From an uncultured Collinsella sp. (GTDB taxonomy: Bacteria; Actinomycetota; Coriobacteriia; Coriobacteriales; Coriobacteriaceae), in NCBI GenBank assembly GCA_900551665.1, contig URWW01000022.1, positions 1 to 29,044 on the forward strand: 29,044 bases of DNA, given 5' to 3'. Numbering within the stretch: the first letter of the stretch is position 1; every line of letters begins with the position of its first letter. The notes beneath the pieces were generated by a model that was given only the letters and a program-made list of their open reading frames with translations, did no database searches and had not been told where the DNA came from. Made by a program: the position numbers and the translations under genes. Positions 7,248-15,183 of the stretch are shown piece after piece.

Positions 7248-8459
7248 CTATTGGAGCTCGTTGAGGAAGCTCGTGCCCTCGCCGTTGCCGGGGACGCCGA
7301 AGTTCTCCAAGATCGTGGCACCGATATCCGAGGCAGTCGGGCGCAGGCCCAGATCCACACCGCCGCGCATGGAGGGGCTCCAGGCGAGCAGCGGTACGAG
7401 TTCGCGGGTGTGGTCGGTGCCGCGATAGGTGGGGTCGTTACCGTGGTCGGCGGTGATGATCAGCAGGTCGTCGTCGCGCATGGCGTCCATCACGCCGCCG
7501 AGGCGCCGGTCGAAGTCCTCGAGCGCCAGGCCGTCGCCCAGCGGGTCGCGGCGGTGCCCGTACACGGCGTCGAAATCAACCAGGTTGGTGAAGCACAGGC
7601 CGTGCCAATCGCGCGCCATGACCTCGTCCACGTGGTCCATGCCGTCGGAGTTGCTCTCGTTGTGGTAGCTCTCGGAAAAGCCGTTGCCGCACAGCAGGTC
7701 GTAGGTCTTGCCCACGGCGATGGTGTCGAGGCCCGCGTCGCGCAGGAAGTCGACGACCGTGGGGCCGGTGGGGGTCAGGCCGTAGTCATGGCGGTTGGCG
7801 GTGCGGGTGAAGTCCGCGGCGCAGGTGCCCACATACGGGCGCGCGATCACGCGTCCCATGGTGATCTCGGGTCCGTTGATGAGGGTGCGCGCGTACTCGC
7901 AGATGCGGTAGAGCTCCTCAAGCGGAATCACGTCTTCGTGCGCGGCGATCTGCAAGACCGAGTCGCCCGACGTGTACACGATCAGGTCGCCCGTGGCCAG
8001 TTGGTGCTCGCCGTAATCCTTGAGAACTTCGGTGCCCGAGTAGGGCTTATTGCACACGATGTCGCGACCGCTGAACGCACGGAGCTTGTCGAGCAGCTCG
8101 TCGGGGAAGCCCTGCGGGAAGTAATCCACCTCAAAGCGCGTGGGCAGGCACATCATCTCCCAGTGGCCGTCGAGCGAGTCGTTGCCCAGGCTGACGATGC
8201 GCATGCGGCCGAAGCCACCGGCGGGCTCGGTGTCCGTGCTCACGCCGGCAAACGGTTTGCCGGGGCGCACGCGGCCCAGGCCGAGACGCTCCATGTTGGG
8301 GAGCGCGAGCGGGCGCCCCTGGTTGTCGACCCACCATTGGGCCATATGGCCGAGGGTGTCGGCGCCGTCTGAGTTGTACTTGTCGGCGTCGGGCGCGTCG
8401 CCCACGCCGATCGAGTCGATGACGATGGTCAGGATGCGGCGATACTTCTGAGTTGCCAT
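7248..8459 (-). CDS. deoB: Phosphopentomutase
   Basis: A 403-residue alkaline-phosphatase-superfamily enzyme that interconverts (deoxy)ribose 1-phosphate and 5-phosphate, linking nucleoside phosphorolysis to central metabolism. Visible features are the metal-binding start TIVIDSIGVGDAPDA (D15), the family signature TSGDSVLQIAAHE, and the C-terminal metal motifs TADHGN (336-341) and GTDHTRE (347-353). Length fits the family (about 390-410). I chose ATG 8459 because AAAGGA lies just before it; the open frame extends further but without family sequence. It is the last gene of the minus-strand salvage run, 75 bases behind deoC with a hairpin between, and followed by a strong terminator. Confidence 0.96.
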   Translation of the reverse strand: MATQKYRRILTIVIDSIGVGDAPDADKYNSDGADTLGHMAQWWVDNQGRPLALPNMERLGLGRVRPGKPFAGVSTDTEPAGGFGRMRIVSLGNDSLDGHWEMMCLPTRFEVDYFPQGFPDELLDKLRAFSGRDIVCNKPYSGTEVLKDYGEHQLATGDLIVYTSGDSVLQIAAHEDVIPLEELYRICEYARTLINGPEITMGRVIARPYVGTCAADFTRTANRHDYGLTPTGPTVVDFLRDAGLDTIAVGKTYDLLCGNGFSESYHNESNSDGMDHVDEVMARDWHGLCFTNLVDFDAVYGHRRDPLGDGLALEDFDRRLGGVMDAMRDDDLLIITADHGNDPTYRGTDHTRELVPLLAWSPSMRGGVDLGLRPTASDIGATILENFGVPGNGEGTSFLNELQ

Positions 8460-8484
8460 GAAAGGTCCTTTGCGAACGACGAAA

Positions 8485-8515
8485 GCCCCGAGCGCGCGAT
8501 TGCGGTGCTCGGGGC
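8485..8515 (-). terminator. Intercistronic hairpin between deoC and deoB
   Basis: GCCCCGAGC (8485-8493) and GCTCGGGGC (8507-8515) form a 9-bp stem. On the minus strand only TTT follows, so termination would be partial at most. It may tune deoB expression relative to deoC or protect the mRNA. Confidence 0.5.
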
Positions 8516-8534
8516 GACGGTGCATGTGCGGTGC

Positions 8535-9206
8535 TTAGGCGTCGAGCTCGCTCAGGATGGCGATGCTCGCGGAGACGCCCAGGCGGTTGGCGCCGGCCTC
8601 GATCATGGCCTCGGCGTCGGCCAGGGTGCGGATGCCGCCGGCGGCCTTCACGCCAAAGTCGGGCCCGACGGTCTCGCGCATGAGGCGGACGTCCTCGACG
8701 GTGGCGCCGCCGGTGGAGAAGCCGGTGGAGGTCTTCACAAAGTCCGCGCCCCCCTCGACGGTGAGACGGCTCGCGCGGACCTTCTCCTCCTCGGTGAGCA
8801 GGCAGCACTCGATGATCACCTTGAGGTGGGCACCGCCGGCGTGAGCGGCCTCGGCCACGGCGGCGATGTCGGCGCGCACTACGTCGTCGTTGCCGGCCTT
8901 GAGCTCGCCGATGTTGATGACCATGTCGACCTCGCGCGCACCGGCGGCCACCACTTCGGCGGTCTCGGCGGCCTTGGCGGCGGTGGACATGGCGCCCAGC
9001 GGGAAGCCGATGACGGCGCAGGTCATGACATCGGTGCCCTCGAGGGAGGCGGCGACGCGCGGGACCCAATAGCCGTTCACGCACACGGAGGCGGTGTTCA
9101 GCTCGCGTGCCTCGGCGGCGACGCGGTCGATTTGCTCGGCGGTGGCGTCCGCCTTGAGCAGGGTGTGGTCCATGTACTTGGCGAGTTCGGATTTGGTGAG
9201 GGACAT
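8535..9206 (-). CDS. deoC: Deoxyribose-phosphate aldolase
   Basis: A 223-residue class I aldolase that cleaves 2-deoxyribose 5-phosphate to glyceraldehyde 3-phosphate and acetaldehyde. The TIM-barrel motifs are clear: YMDHTLLK near the N-terminus, VDMVINIG with catalytic D94, the Schiff-base lysine K158 in DFVKTSTGF, and the second lysine K187 in GVKAAGGIR. Length is typical of the short bacterial form. ATG 9206 is supported by AAAGGA nine bases upstream; the frame extends upstream only by overlap with spacer sequence. It lies between the pyrimidine nucleoside phosphorylase (82-base gap) and deoB in the salvage run. Confidence 0.97.
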   Translation of the reverse strand: MSLTKSELAKYMDHTLLKADATAEQIDRVAAEARELNTASVCVNGYWVPRVAASLEGTDVMTCAVIGFPLGAMSTAAKAAETAEVVAAGAREVDMVINIGELKAGNDDVVRADIAAVAEAAHAGGAHLKVIIECCLLTEEEKVRASRLTVEGGADFVKTSTGFSTGGATVEDVRLMRETVGPDFGVKAAGGIRTLADAEAMIEAGANRLGVSASIAILSELDA

Positions 9207-9288
9207 GGCGGTTCCTTTCATTTGAAGCCCCGGGTGGGACGGTGGTTGCAGATGCGTATGTGGGGCGTATACCCCGAGGAGTGTCTGG

Positions 9289-10620
9289 CTACGCGTACGC
9301 AACGCCCGCAGCCGTGACGCTCGCGTAGAGCAGGGGCTCGACGTGCGGCTCTTGTGGTCCGTACGTGTAGGCGCCGGCGAGCGTGGCCAGGCCGGTGGCG
9401 AGCTTCCCCGCGTCGTTGGCGTGCGCGACGGCGATCGGCTCGCCGCACTCGACGGGATCGCCGTAATTCTTGAGCAGGGTGATGCCGCAGCTGTGGTCGA
9501 TCTCGTCGTCGAGGGTGAGGCGCCCGCCTCCGAGTTCGGCCGACGCCACGCCCACGCGTTCGGTATCGATATGCGCAACGAAGCCCGCGCACGGTGCGCA
9601 CAGCGTCTCGTGCAGGGCCGCCTGCGGGAGCAGCGAGGGGTCGTCTATGACGCGCACGTCTCCGCCCTGGGCGGCGACGATCTCCTTGAGCTTGGCGAGC
9701 GCCGAGCCGTCCTCGAGCACGCGACGCGCCCGCGCCTCGGCTTCGTCGTGGTCAAAGCGTCCCGTGAGCTCGAGCAGGTCGCTCGCGAGCATGATCGCCT
9801 CGTGTGTGAGGTCGGAGGGTCCCTGTCCCTGCAGGGTCTCGATGACTTCTGCGACCTCGAGGGCATTGCCGATGTTGCGCCCCAGCGGGCGGTCCATATT
9901 GGTGATGAGCGCCTTCACGCGGCGTCCCATGCCCTCGCCGATCTCGACCATGGCCTGCGCGAGTTCGATGGCCTCGGGCACGGTCTTCATGAATGCGCCG
10001 GATCCGACCTTGACGTCGAGCAGGATGCAGCCCGAACCTGCGGCGAGCTTCTTGCTCATGATCGAGCTGGCGATGAGCGGTATGCAGCTCACGGTTGCGG
10101 TAACGTCGCGCAGGGCATAGATGAGCTTGTCGGCCGGGACGAGGTTGCCCGTCTGGCCGATGATGGAGGCGCCGTGCTCCCGCACGCAGGAGAGGAACGC
10201 GCCATCTGTGAGGGCGGTGTCGAATCCCGGGATGCTCTCGAGCTTGTCCACGGTGCCGCCCGTGTGGCCAAGACCGCGCCCGGTCATCTTGGCGACGAAC
10301 GTATGCCCGGGGTCCATGGCCGCAAGCATGGGCACGACGGCGAGCGAGGTCTTATCCCCCACGCCTCCGGTGGAGTGCTTGTCCACGGTGGCGCCCGGGA
10401 TGCTCGAGAGGTCCATGACATCGCCCGAGTTCATCATGTGCATGGTGAGCAAGCGGGTTTCCTCGGGCGTCATGCCGCGTAGGTAGATGGCCATGAGCAG
10501 GGCGCTCGCCTGATAGTCGGGGATGCGCCCGGAGGTGTAGCCATCCACGAAGAAGCCGATCTCGGCGTCGCTGAGCGCGCCGCCATCGCGCTTCTTCTCG
10601 ATGATGTCGTACATGCGCAT
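9289..10620 (-). CDS. Pyrimidine-nucleoside / thymidine phosphorylase
   Basis: A 443-residue phosphorylase that splits thymidine, deoxyuridine and probably uridine to base and (deoxy)ribose 1-phosphate. The signature KHSTGGVGDKTSL (81-93) supplies phosphate-binding residues. R171, S186 and K190, which contact the pyrimidine in E. coli thymidine phosphorylase, are at identical positions. The start MRMYDIIEKKRDG is typical of the Bacillus-type Pdp group, so pdp is as likely a name as deoA. The C-terminal domain (about 340-443) has the usual GxxxxIDT and biotinyl-like beta barrel. ATG 10620 has GAGG upstream. Cytidine deaminase precedes it in the operon and would supply uridine and deoxyuridine. 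Confidence 0.96.
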   Translation of the reverse strand: MRMYDIIEKKRDGGALSDAEIGFFVDGYTSGRIPDYQASALLMAIYLRGMTPEETRLLTMHMMNSGDVMDLSSIPGATVDKHSTGGVGDKTSLAVVPMLAAMDPGHTFVAKMTGRGLGHTGGTVDKLESIPGFDTALTDGAFLSCVREHGASIIGQTGNLVPADKLIYALRDVTATVSCIPLIASSIMSKKLAAGSGCILLDVKVGSGAFMKTVPEAIELAQAMVEIGEGMGRRVKALITNMDRPLGRNIGNALEVAEVIETLQGQGPSDLTHEAIMLASDLLELTGRFDHDEAEARARRVLEDGSALAKLKEIVAAQGGDVRVIDDPSLLPQAALHETLCAPCAGFVAHIDTERVGVASAELGGGRLTLDDEIDHSCGITLLKNYGDPVECGEPIAVAHANDAGKLATGLATLAGAYTYGPQEPHVEPLLYASVTAAGVAYA

Positions 10621-10683
10621 AGGGTTGCCTCATTTCCATGTGGCGGCAAGGGGGCGCCGCCGGAGCCATTGGCGAGATGGGGG

Positions 10684-11103
10684 TTAGTGCCCGAGGTTCT
10701 CCGGGCCAAAGCCGTAGGGGAGAAGGTCTTCGAGGGTGGCCTCGACGAATGCGTCGGGGCTCGTCCCCATGAGGATGCGGAAGGTTGCCGGGTCGCAGAA
10801 CTCGCGCATCACCTGCCGGCACACGCCGCATGGCGCGCACAGCTCGCTGATGGGCTCACCTGCGGGGCCTCCGACCACGGCGATGGCCGTGAAGTCCCGA
10901 TGCCCGTCGAAGACGGCGCGGAAGAACGCCGTGCGCTCAGCGCAATTGCCCGGCGAATAAGCCGCGTTCTCGATATTGCACCCGCCGTACACAGTCCCAT
11001 CGGCGCACAGCAGCGCCGCACCGACGGCGAAGTTCGAATACGGGGAATACGAGTTCTCCCGAGCTGCGATGGCAGCCCGCACAAGTTCAAGGTCGCTTAT
11101 CAT
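10684..11103 (-). CDS. cdd: Cytidine deaminase
   Basis: A 139-residue zinc enzyme of the small tetrameric class that deaminates cytidine and deoxycytidine to uridine and deoxyuridine. The zinc site is visible: C54-A-E56 in NCAERTA (E56 catalytic) and PCGVC with C92 and C95. The substrate-binding FAVGAALL and CNIENAAY segments are also present. ATG 11103 is supported by GAGGAG upstream; the frame continues into the spacer but without family sequence. It is separated from the pyrimidine phosphorylase by 63 bases containing a small GGCGGC/GCCGCC hairpin (10642-10661), and from the permease upstream by a long structured spacer. Confidence 0.96.
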   Translation of the reverse strand: MISDLELVRAAIAARENSYSPYSNFAVGAALLCADGTVYGGCNIENAAYSPGNCAERTAFFRAVFDGHRDFTAIAVVGGPAGEPISELCAPCGVCRQVMREFCDPATFRILMGTSPDAFVEATLEDLLPYGFGPENLGH

Positions 11104-11150
11104 TTCGCTCCTCTTCGATATTGGATGGCTGGCCTTTGGTAAACGCAGGG

Positions 11151-11334
11151 TGCCCGGGGCGCATATCGTCCGATGCGAGTTCCGCACGAGCCGGAGGGTC
11201 CAGTGGGCCCTCCGTGCGAGCAGGACTGCCCGAGCAGCGGATGATATGCACCCCGGGCACCCGGAGGGCTACGTGGCCCGGTGCGAGCAGGACTGCCGGG
11301 CGCAGGATAAAAAGGACGGGCCTCCCGTTGGGAC
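11151..11334 (-). repeat. Structured repeat-rich spacer between permease and cdd
   Basis: Two 22-base arms (11151-11172 and 11238-11259) form an inverted repeat matching at 20 of 22 positions, both containing CCCGGGG. Within and after it lies an imperfect direct repeat. The units start at 11191 and 11261, each beginning CCGGAGGG and each ending with the identical 17-mer GTGCGAGCAGGACTGCC (11214-11230 and 11281-11297). On the minus strand a small ACGGG/CCCGT hairpin (11316-11328) is followed by T5 (11313-11309), a possible weak terminator after the permease gene. No reading frame in the spacer looks coding. Confidence 0.6.
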
Positions 11335-11338
11335 CGGA

Positions 11339-12262
11339 TTACCCGCGCGAGCCCTTCTCGTAGGGCACGCCGTCCGCCTTGGGCGCCACGGAGCGGCCCA
11401 CGAACAGCACCAGCACGACGAGGGTGAGGATGTAGGGCATGATGGCGAGGATCTCGCTGGGGATGGGCACAACGCCGCCGCCCAGGATGATCACGAGGGC
11501 CTGCGCCATGCCGAACAGCAGGCACGCGCCGAACGCGCCGTGCGGGGTCCACTTGCCAAAGATCACCGCTGCCAGCGCGATGAAGCCCTGTCCGGCGACG
11601 GCGGTCTGCGTGAACTGGGAGATGATTGCCAGTGTGATGGAGGCGCCGCCGAATCCCGCCATGACGCCGGAGAGCACGACGCAGATGAAGCGCGTGCGGC
11701 TCACGTTGATGCCGAGGGTGTCGGCGGCGGCGGGGTGCTCGCCCACGGCGCGGACGCGCAGACCCCACTTGGTCTTGTAGAGCACGAACCACACCACGGC
11801 GGCGGCGATGATGCCGAACACGACGGTGACGTCGACGTTGAGGTTCGCCCACGGGGTACCGGCAAAGGCGCCGCGCCCGAAGATCTTGGGCAGCGTCTCG
11901 ATGGAGGGGCTCTGCGTGCCGCCGTCCCACATGAGGCGGGCGAGGAAGAGCGCGAGGCCGGGTCCCAGCATGTTGAGGGCGATGCCCGAGACGTTCTGGT
12001 CGGCGCGGAAGGTCACCGCGGCGACGGCGTGCAGCAGTGCGAAAACGCCGCCTGCGATGCCTGCGCACAGGAACGCGATCCAGGGGTTGCCGGTGTAGAA
12101 CGAGACGGCGGCGCCGGCGAGGGCGCCGATGGTCATCATGCCCTCGATGCCGATGTTGACGACGCCGGAGCGCTCGGAGATGACGCCGCCCAGGGCGCCG
12201 AAGACGAGCGGGGTCGCATACATGAGGGTGATGCCGATGAGCAGCATGATGTTGTTAAGCAT
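11339..12262 (-). CDS. Nucleoside ABC transporter permease (second permease)
   Basis: A 307-residue membrane protein of the simple-sugar/nucleoside permease family (BPD_transp_2), similar to Bacillus NupQ/YufQ. About eight to ten hydrophobic segments are visible, with family motifs ERSGVVNIGIEGMM near residue 30, RADQNVSGIALNM and the cytoplasmic coupling loop LRAVGEHPAAADTLGI. It pairs with the larger permease encoded immediately upstream: the two genes overlap by 8 bases, which implies translational coupling and a heterodimeric channel. With the ATPase and the lipoprotein receptor upstream it completes a nucleoside importer. The same operon encodes the enzymes that consume the imported substrates. 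Start ATG 12262. Confidence 0.92.
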   Translation of the reverse strand: MLNNIMLLIGITLMYATPLVFGALGGVISERSGVVNIGIEGMMTIGALAGAAVSFYTGNPWIAFLCAGIAGGVFALLHAVAAVTFRADQNVSGIALNMLGPGLALFLARLMWDGGTQSPSIETLPKIFGRGAFAGTPWANLNVDVTVVFGIIAAAVVWFVLYKTKWGLRVRAVGEHPAAADTLGINVSRTRFICVVLSGVMAGFGGASITLAIISQFTQTAVAGQGFIALAAVIFGKWTPHGAFGACLLFGMAQALVIILGGGVVPIPSEILAIMPYILTLVVLVLFVGRSVAPKADGVPYEKGSRG

Positions 12263-13472
12263 GGTTGGCCTCCTGCGCGTCGGGAGTGGCCGCTGCGATT
12301 TGGGCCCTCTCGGCAGAGCGCTTCTCCAGGCGCTCGGCGATGAGGGTGACCACGCGGGCGAGCGCGACGAAGAACACGATCGTGCCGATCATGATGTTGA
12401 TGATGTCGGTGGGGGCGCCCACGGCCATCTGCACGGAGGTGCCGCCGTAGAGCAGGCCGCCGAACAGCAGGCCGGCGAAGATGCACCCGATGGGGGAGGA
12501 GCCGGCGATAAGCGCGACGGAGAAGCCGTTGAAGCCGTAGTTCTCGAATGCGGCGAGCGTCGAGATGCAGTGCGGCTGGATGCCGGTGATCATGAGGGCG
12601 CCGGCCAGGCCGGAGATGCCGCCCGCGATGACCATGGCGAGCACGGTGTTGCGCTCGACGGGCATGCCGGCGAACTCGGCGGCGTCGCGGTTGAAGCCCA
12701 CGGCACGCAGTTCAAAGCCGAGCTTGGAACGGTAGAGGACGAACCAGATCGCGACGGCGACGAGGACGGCCACGATGAAGGCGATGTTGACGTCGGTCTT
12801 GACGAGGAAGTCGTAGAGCCACGGCACGTTCTGCAGGGTCTCAAGGCCCTGGTCGGAGAGCTTCCACTCGGGCAGGATCATGGTGTAGCTGGAGGGATTC
12901 ACCGGGATCGACGAGGTGGAGCTCGGGCGATGGAACATCTCGGAGTTCACGACGAAGTTGTTGAGGTACAGCATCGTCCAGTTGAGCATGATGGCGGTGA
13001 TGACCTCATGGATGCCGAAGCGCGCCTTGAGGAAGCCCGTGATGGCGCCGATGGCGGCGCCGCCGGCGATGCCGGCGAGGATGACGACGGGCACCTGCAG
13101 CACCATGGGCAGGTCGAGCGTGGAGCCCACGAGCACGGCACACACCGCGCCGGCCACGTACTGGCCCTCTGCGCCGATGTTGAACATGCCCGTCTTGAAG
13201 GCGAACGCCACCGAGATTCCGGTGAGGATGATGGGGGACGCCTTGATGATGGTGTTGGAGATGTACTTGGGCTTGGAGAACACACCCTCGAACAGCGCCG
13301 CGAAGGACGCGACGGGGTCGTAGCCAGCCACCGCGAGCAGGACCGCCGCCACGGCGAATCCGAGCGCGATGGCGATGAACGTAGCGGTGATGGGGCGCTT
13401 GAGGATGCGCTGGAGCAGGCTCTCCTGGGGTTTGGCGGTATGCGCCGCGCCTGCGGTTGCAGTGGATGCCAT
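12255..13472 (-). CDS. Nucleoside ABC transporter permease (first permease)
   Basis: A 405-residue permease of the NupP/YufP type, partner of the gene that overlaps its 3' end. It has a cytoplasmic N-terminus, a first membrane segment near residues 30-52, the family motif KTGMFNIGAEGQYVAGA, and the coupling loop LRAVGFNRDAAEFAGM. An extended loop (about 180-230) with a Pro/Ser-rich segment is typical of the larger partner. I chose ATG 13472, not the in-frame GTG nine bases earlier, because that GTG overlaps the AGGAGG ribosome-binding site. The start lies one base beyond the ATPase stop codon, with its ribosome-binding site inside the ATPase gene, so the two are translationally coupled. Confidence 0.93.
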   Translation of the reverse strand: MASTATAGAAHTAKPQESLLQRILKRPITATFIAIALGFAVAAVLLAVAGYDPVASFAALFEGVFSKPKYISNTIIKASPIILTGISVAFAFKTGMFNIGAEGQYVAGAVCAVLVGSTLDLPMVLQVPVVILAGIAGGAAIGAITGFLKARFGIHEVITAIMLNWTMLYLNNFVVNSEMFHRPSSTSSIPVNPSSYTMILPEWKLSDQGLETLQNVPWLYDFLVKTDVNIAFIVAVLVAVAIWFVLYRSKLGFELRAVGFNRDAAEFAGMPVERNTVLAMVIAGGISGLAGALMITGIQPHCISTLAAFENYGFNGFSVALIAGSSPIGCIFAGLLFGGLLYGGTSVQMAVGAPTDIINIMIGTIVFFVALARVVTLIAERLEKRSAERAQIAAATPDAQEANHA

Positions 13473-13473
13473 G

Positions 13474-14997
13474 CTATTCACCTCCTGCCATGAGCAGGCC
13501 GATCTTGTTTTCGTCGACCTCGCCCTGCTTGAATGTACCGGTGATGCGGCCGTCGTAGATGACGTCGATGGTGTCGGACACGCTCATGACCTCGTCGAGC
13601 TCGAGCGAGATGAGCAAGATGGCCGTGCCGCGGTCGCGCTCGGCGACGAGCGCCTTGTGAACATATTCGATGGCTCCCACGTCCAGGCCGCGCGTGGGCT
13701 GCACGGCGATGAGCACGTCGGGATCGTTGGAGACCTCGCGGGCGATGATGACCTTCTGCTGGTTGCCGCCGGACAGGCCGCCGGCGGTTTTGTCGGCGCA
13801 GTCGGTGGGGCGGACATCGTAGTCGGCGATGAGCTGCTCGGTGTATTCGTGCATCTTGGCGCCGTCGAGCATACCGTGCTTGCCGAACTCGGGCGTGCGG
13901 TACTTCTCGAGCACGGCGTTCTCGGCAACGGTGAAGGGCAGCACCAGGCCGCGCTTCTGGCGGTCCTCATGGATGGTCGAGACCTTGTGGTCGATGACGT
14001 TGCGCGGCGTGGTGTTTTGGATCTCTTCGCCGTTCACGAGGATCTTTCCGGAGGTGGCCTTGGTCAGGGAGGTGATGGCCTCGACGAGCTCCTTCTGGCC
14101 GTTGCCATCGATGCCTGCGATGCCGACGATCTCGCCGGAGCGGACCGCGAGGTCGAGGCCCTTGACGGTCTCGATGCCGCGCTCGTCGTTCACGTGCAGG
14201 TCGCGAATCTCAAAGACGGTCTTGCCGGGCGTGGCGGGCTGCTTCTCGACCTGGAGGTTCACGTGGTGTCCGACCATCATGTCGGCGAGGTCCTCCTCCG
14301 TGACGTCCGCGACGGTGACTTCGTCGACGTACTGGCCGCGGCGGATGATCGTGCAGGTGTTGGAGGACGCCTTGATCTCCTTGAGCTTGTGGGTGATGAC
14401 GATGATGGTCTTACCCGCGCTGGTGAGGTCGTGCATGATCTGGATGAGGCGGTCGATCTCCTGGGGCGTGAGAACCGCGGTGGGCTCGTCCAGGATCAGG
14501 ATGTCGGCGCCACGGTAGAGCGCCTTCAAGATCTCGACGCGCTGCTGCATGCCGACCGAGATGTCCTCGATCTTGGCATCGGGGTCGACCTCGAGGCCGT
14601 ACTGCTCGATGATCTGGCAGACCTTCTCGCGGGCCTTCTTCATGTCGAGGATGCCCGCTGCGCCGCACACCTCGCTGCCGAGCACGATGTTTTGGGTCAC
14701 GGTGAAATTGTCCACGAGCATGAAGTGCTGGTGGACCATGCCGATGCCATGGGCGATGGCGTCGTTGGGGGTGTTGATGACGACGGGCTCGCCGTTGAGG
14801 CAGATCTGGCCCTCGTCGGCTTGGTACAGACCGTAGAGCACGTTCATGAGCGTGCTCTTGCCGGCGCCGTTCTCGCCCAGGACCGCGTGGATCGTGCCCT
14901 TCTGCACGGTGAGGTCCACATGGTCGAGTGCGGTGAACGTGCCGAACGTCTTTACGATGCCGCTCATCTGCACCGCGTAGCGCGCATCTGGCTTCAT
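13474..14997 (-). CDS. Nucleoside ABC transporter ATP-binding protein
   Basis: A 507-residue ATPase with two fused nucleotide-binding domains, as in NupO/YufO and RbsA-like importers. The first domain is complete: Walker A GENGAGKST (41-49), signature ISVGMQQR (146-153), Walker B ILILDEPTA (166-174). The second is degenerate in the usual way for the family: GIDGNGQKEL replaces Walker A (295-304), the signature LSGGNQQK is intact (408-415), and the catalytic glutamate position is glutamine in VQPTRGLD. Thus only the composite site built on the first domain is likely to hydrolyse ATP. ATG 14997 follows AAGGAG; the longer open frame has an arginine-rich, non-homologous extension. It is preceded by a spacer with four hairpins. 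Confidence 0.95.
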   Translation of the reverse strand: MKPDARYAVQMSGIVKTFGTFTALDHVDLTVQKGTIHAVLGENGAGKSTLMNVLYGLYQADEGQICLNGEPVVINTPNDAIAHGIGMVHQHFMLVDNFTVTQNIVLGSEVCGAAGILDMKKAREKVCQIIEQYGLEVDPDAKIEDISVGMQQRVEILKALYRGADILILDEPTAVLTPQEIDRLIQIMHDLTSAGKTIIVITHKLKEIKASSNTCTIIRRGQYVDEVTVADVTEEDLADMMVGHHVNLQVEKQPATPGKTVFEIRDLHVNDERGIETVKGLDLAVRSGEIVGIAGIDGNGQKELVEAITSLTKATSGKILVNGEEIQNTTPRNVIDHKVSTIHEDRQKRGLVLPFTVAENAVLEKYRTPEFGKHGMLDGAKMHEYTEQLIADYDVRPTDCADKTAGGLSGGNQQKVIIAREVSNDPDVLIAVQPTRGLDVGAIEYVHKALVAERDRGTAILLISLELDEVMSVSDTIDVIYDGRITGTFKQGEVDENKIGLLMAGGE

Positions 14998-15032
14998 AGG
15001 CCGTTCGCTCCTTCCATTTCTCCTTCGGGTTC

Positions 15033-15166
15033 GGGGCCCTCCGGCCCCTCTTCGTCCCGCGCCGAGGGCGTCCTTGCGGGCGCTCCCGGCGCGGGACGGC
15101 TCGTCTGCTCGCACGAGCCGTGAACGACGCGGGCCGGCGATGGCGCCGCAGGGCGCATCGCCGGCC
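15033..15166 (-). repeat. Cluster of four hairpins between receptor and ATPase genes
   Basis: Four successive stem-loops fill the spacer. GGGGCC/GGCCCC is at 15033-15048. A 15-bp arm pair (15056-15070 with 15081-15095) matches at 13 positions. CGGCTCGT/ACGAGCCG is at 15097-15120. An 11-bp pair GGCCGGCGATG/CATCGCCGGCC spans 15132-15166. None has a T-run on the minus strand. In importer operons such hairpins after the receptor gene often protect its mRNA and keep the receptor more abundant than the membrane parts; here that is inference. Confidence 0.65.
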
Positions 15167-15183
15167 TGGCAAAACGTTGGACG

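Noticed and set aside
11191..11297. Possible CRISPR from the repeated 17-mer
   Set aside because: Only two copies exist, inside longer imperfect repeats, with no regular spacers and no cas genes.
13369..15123. A 584-codon plus-strand frame opposite the ABC ATPase
   Set aside because: The minus strand carries all ABC ATPase motifs; the plus frame is a low-complexity Asp/Val/Leu shadow.
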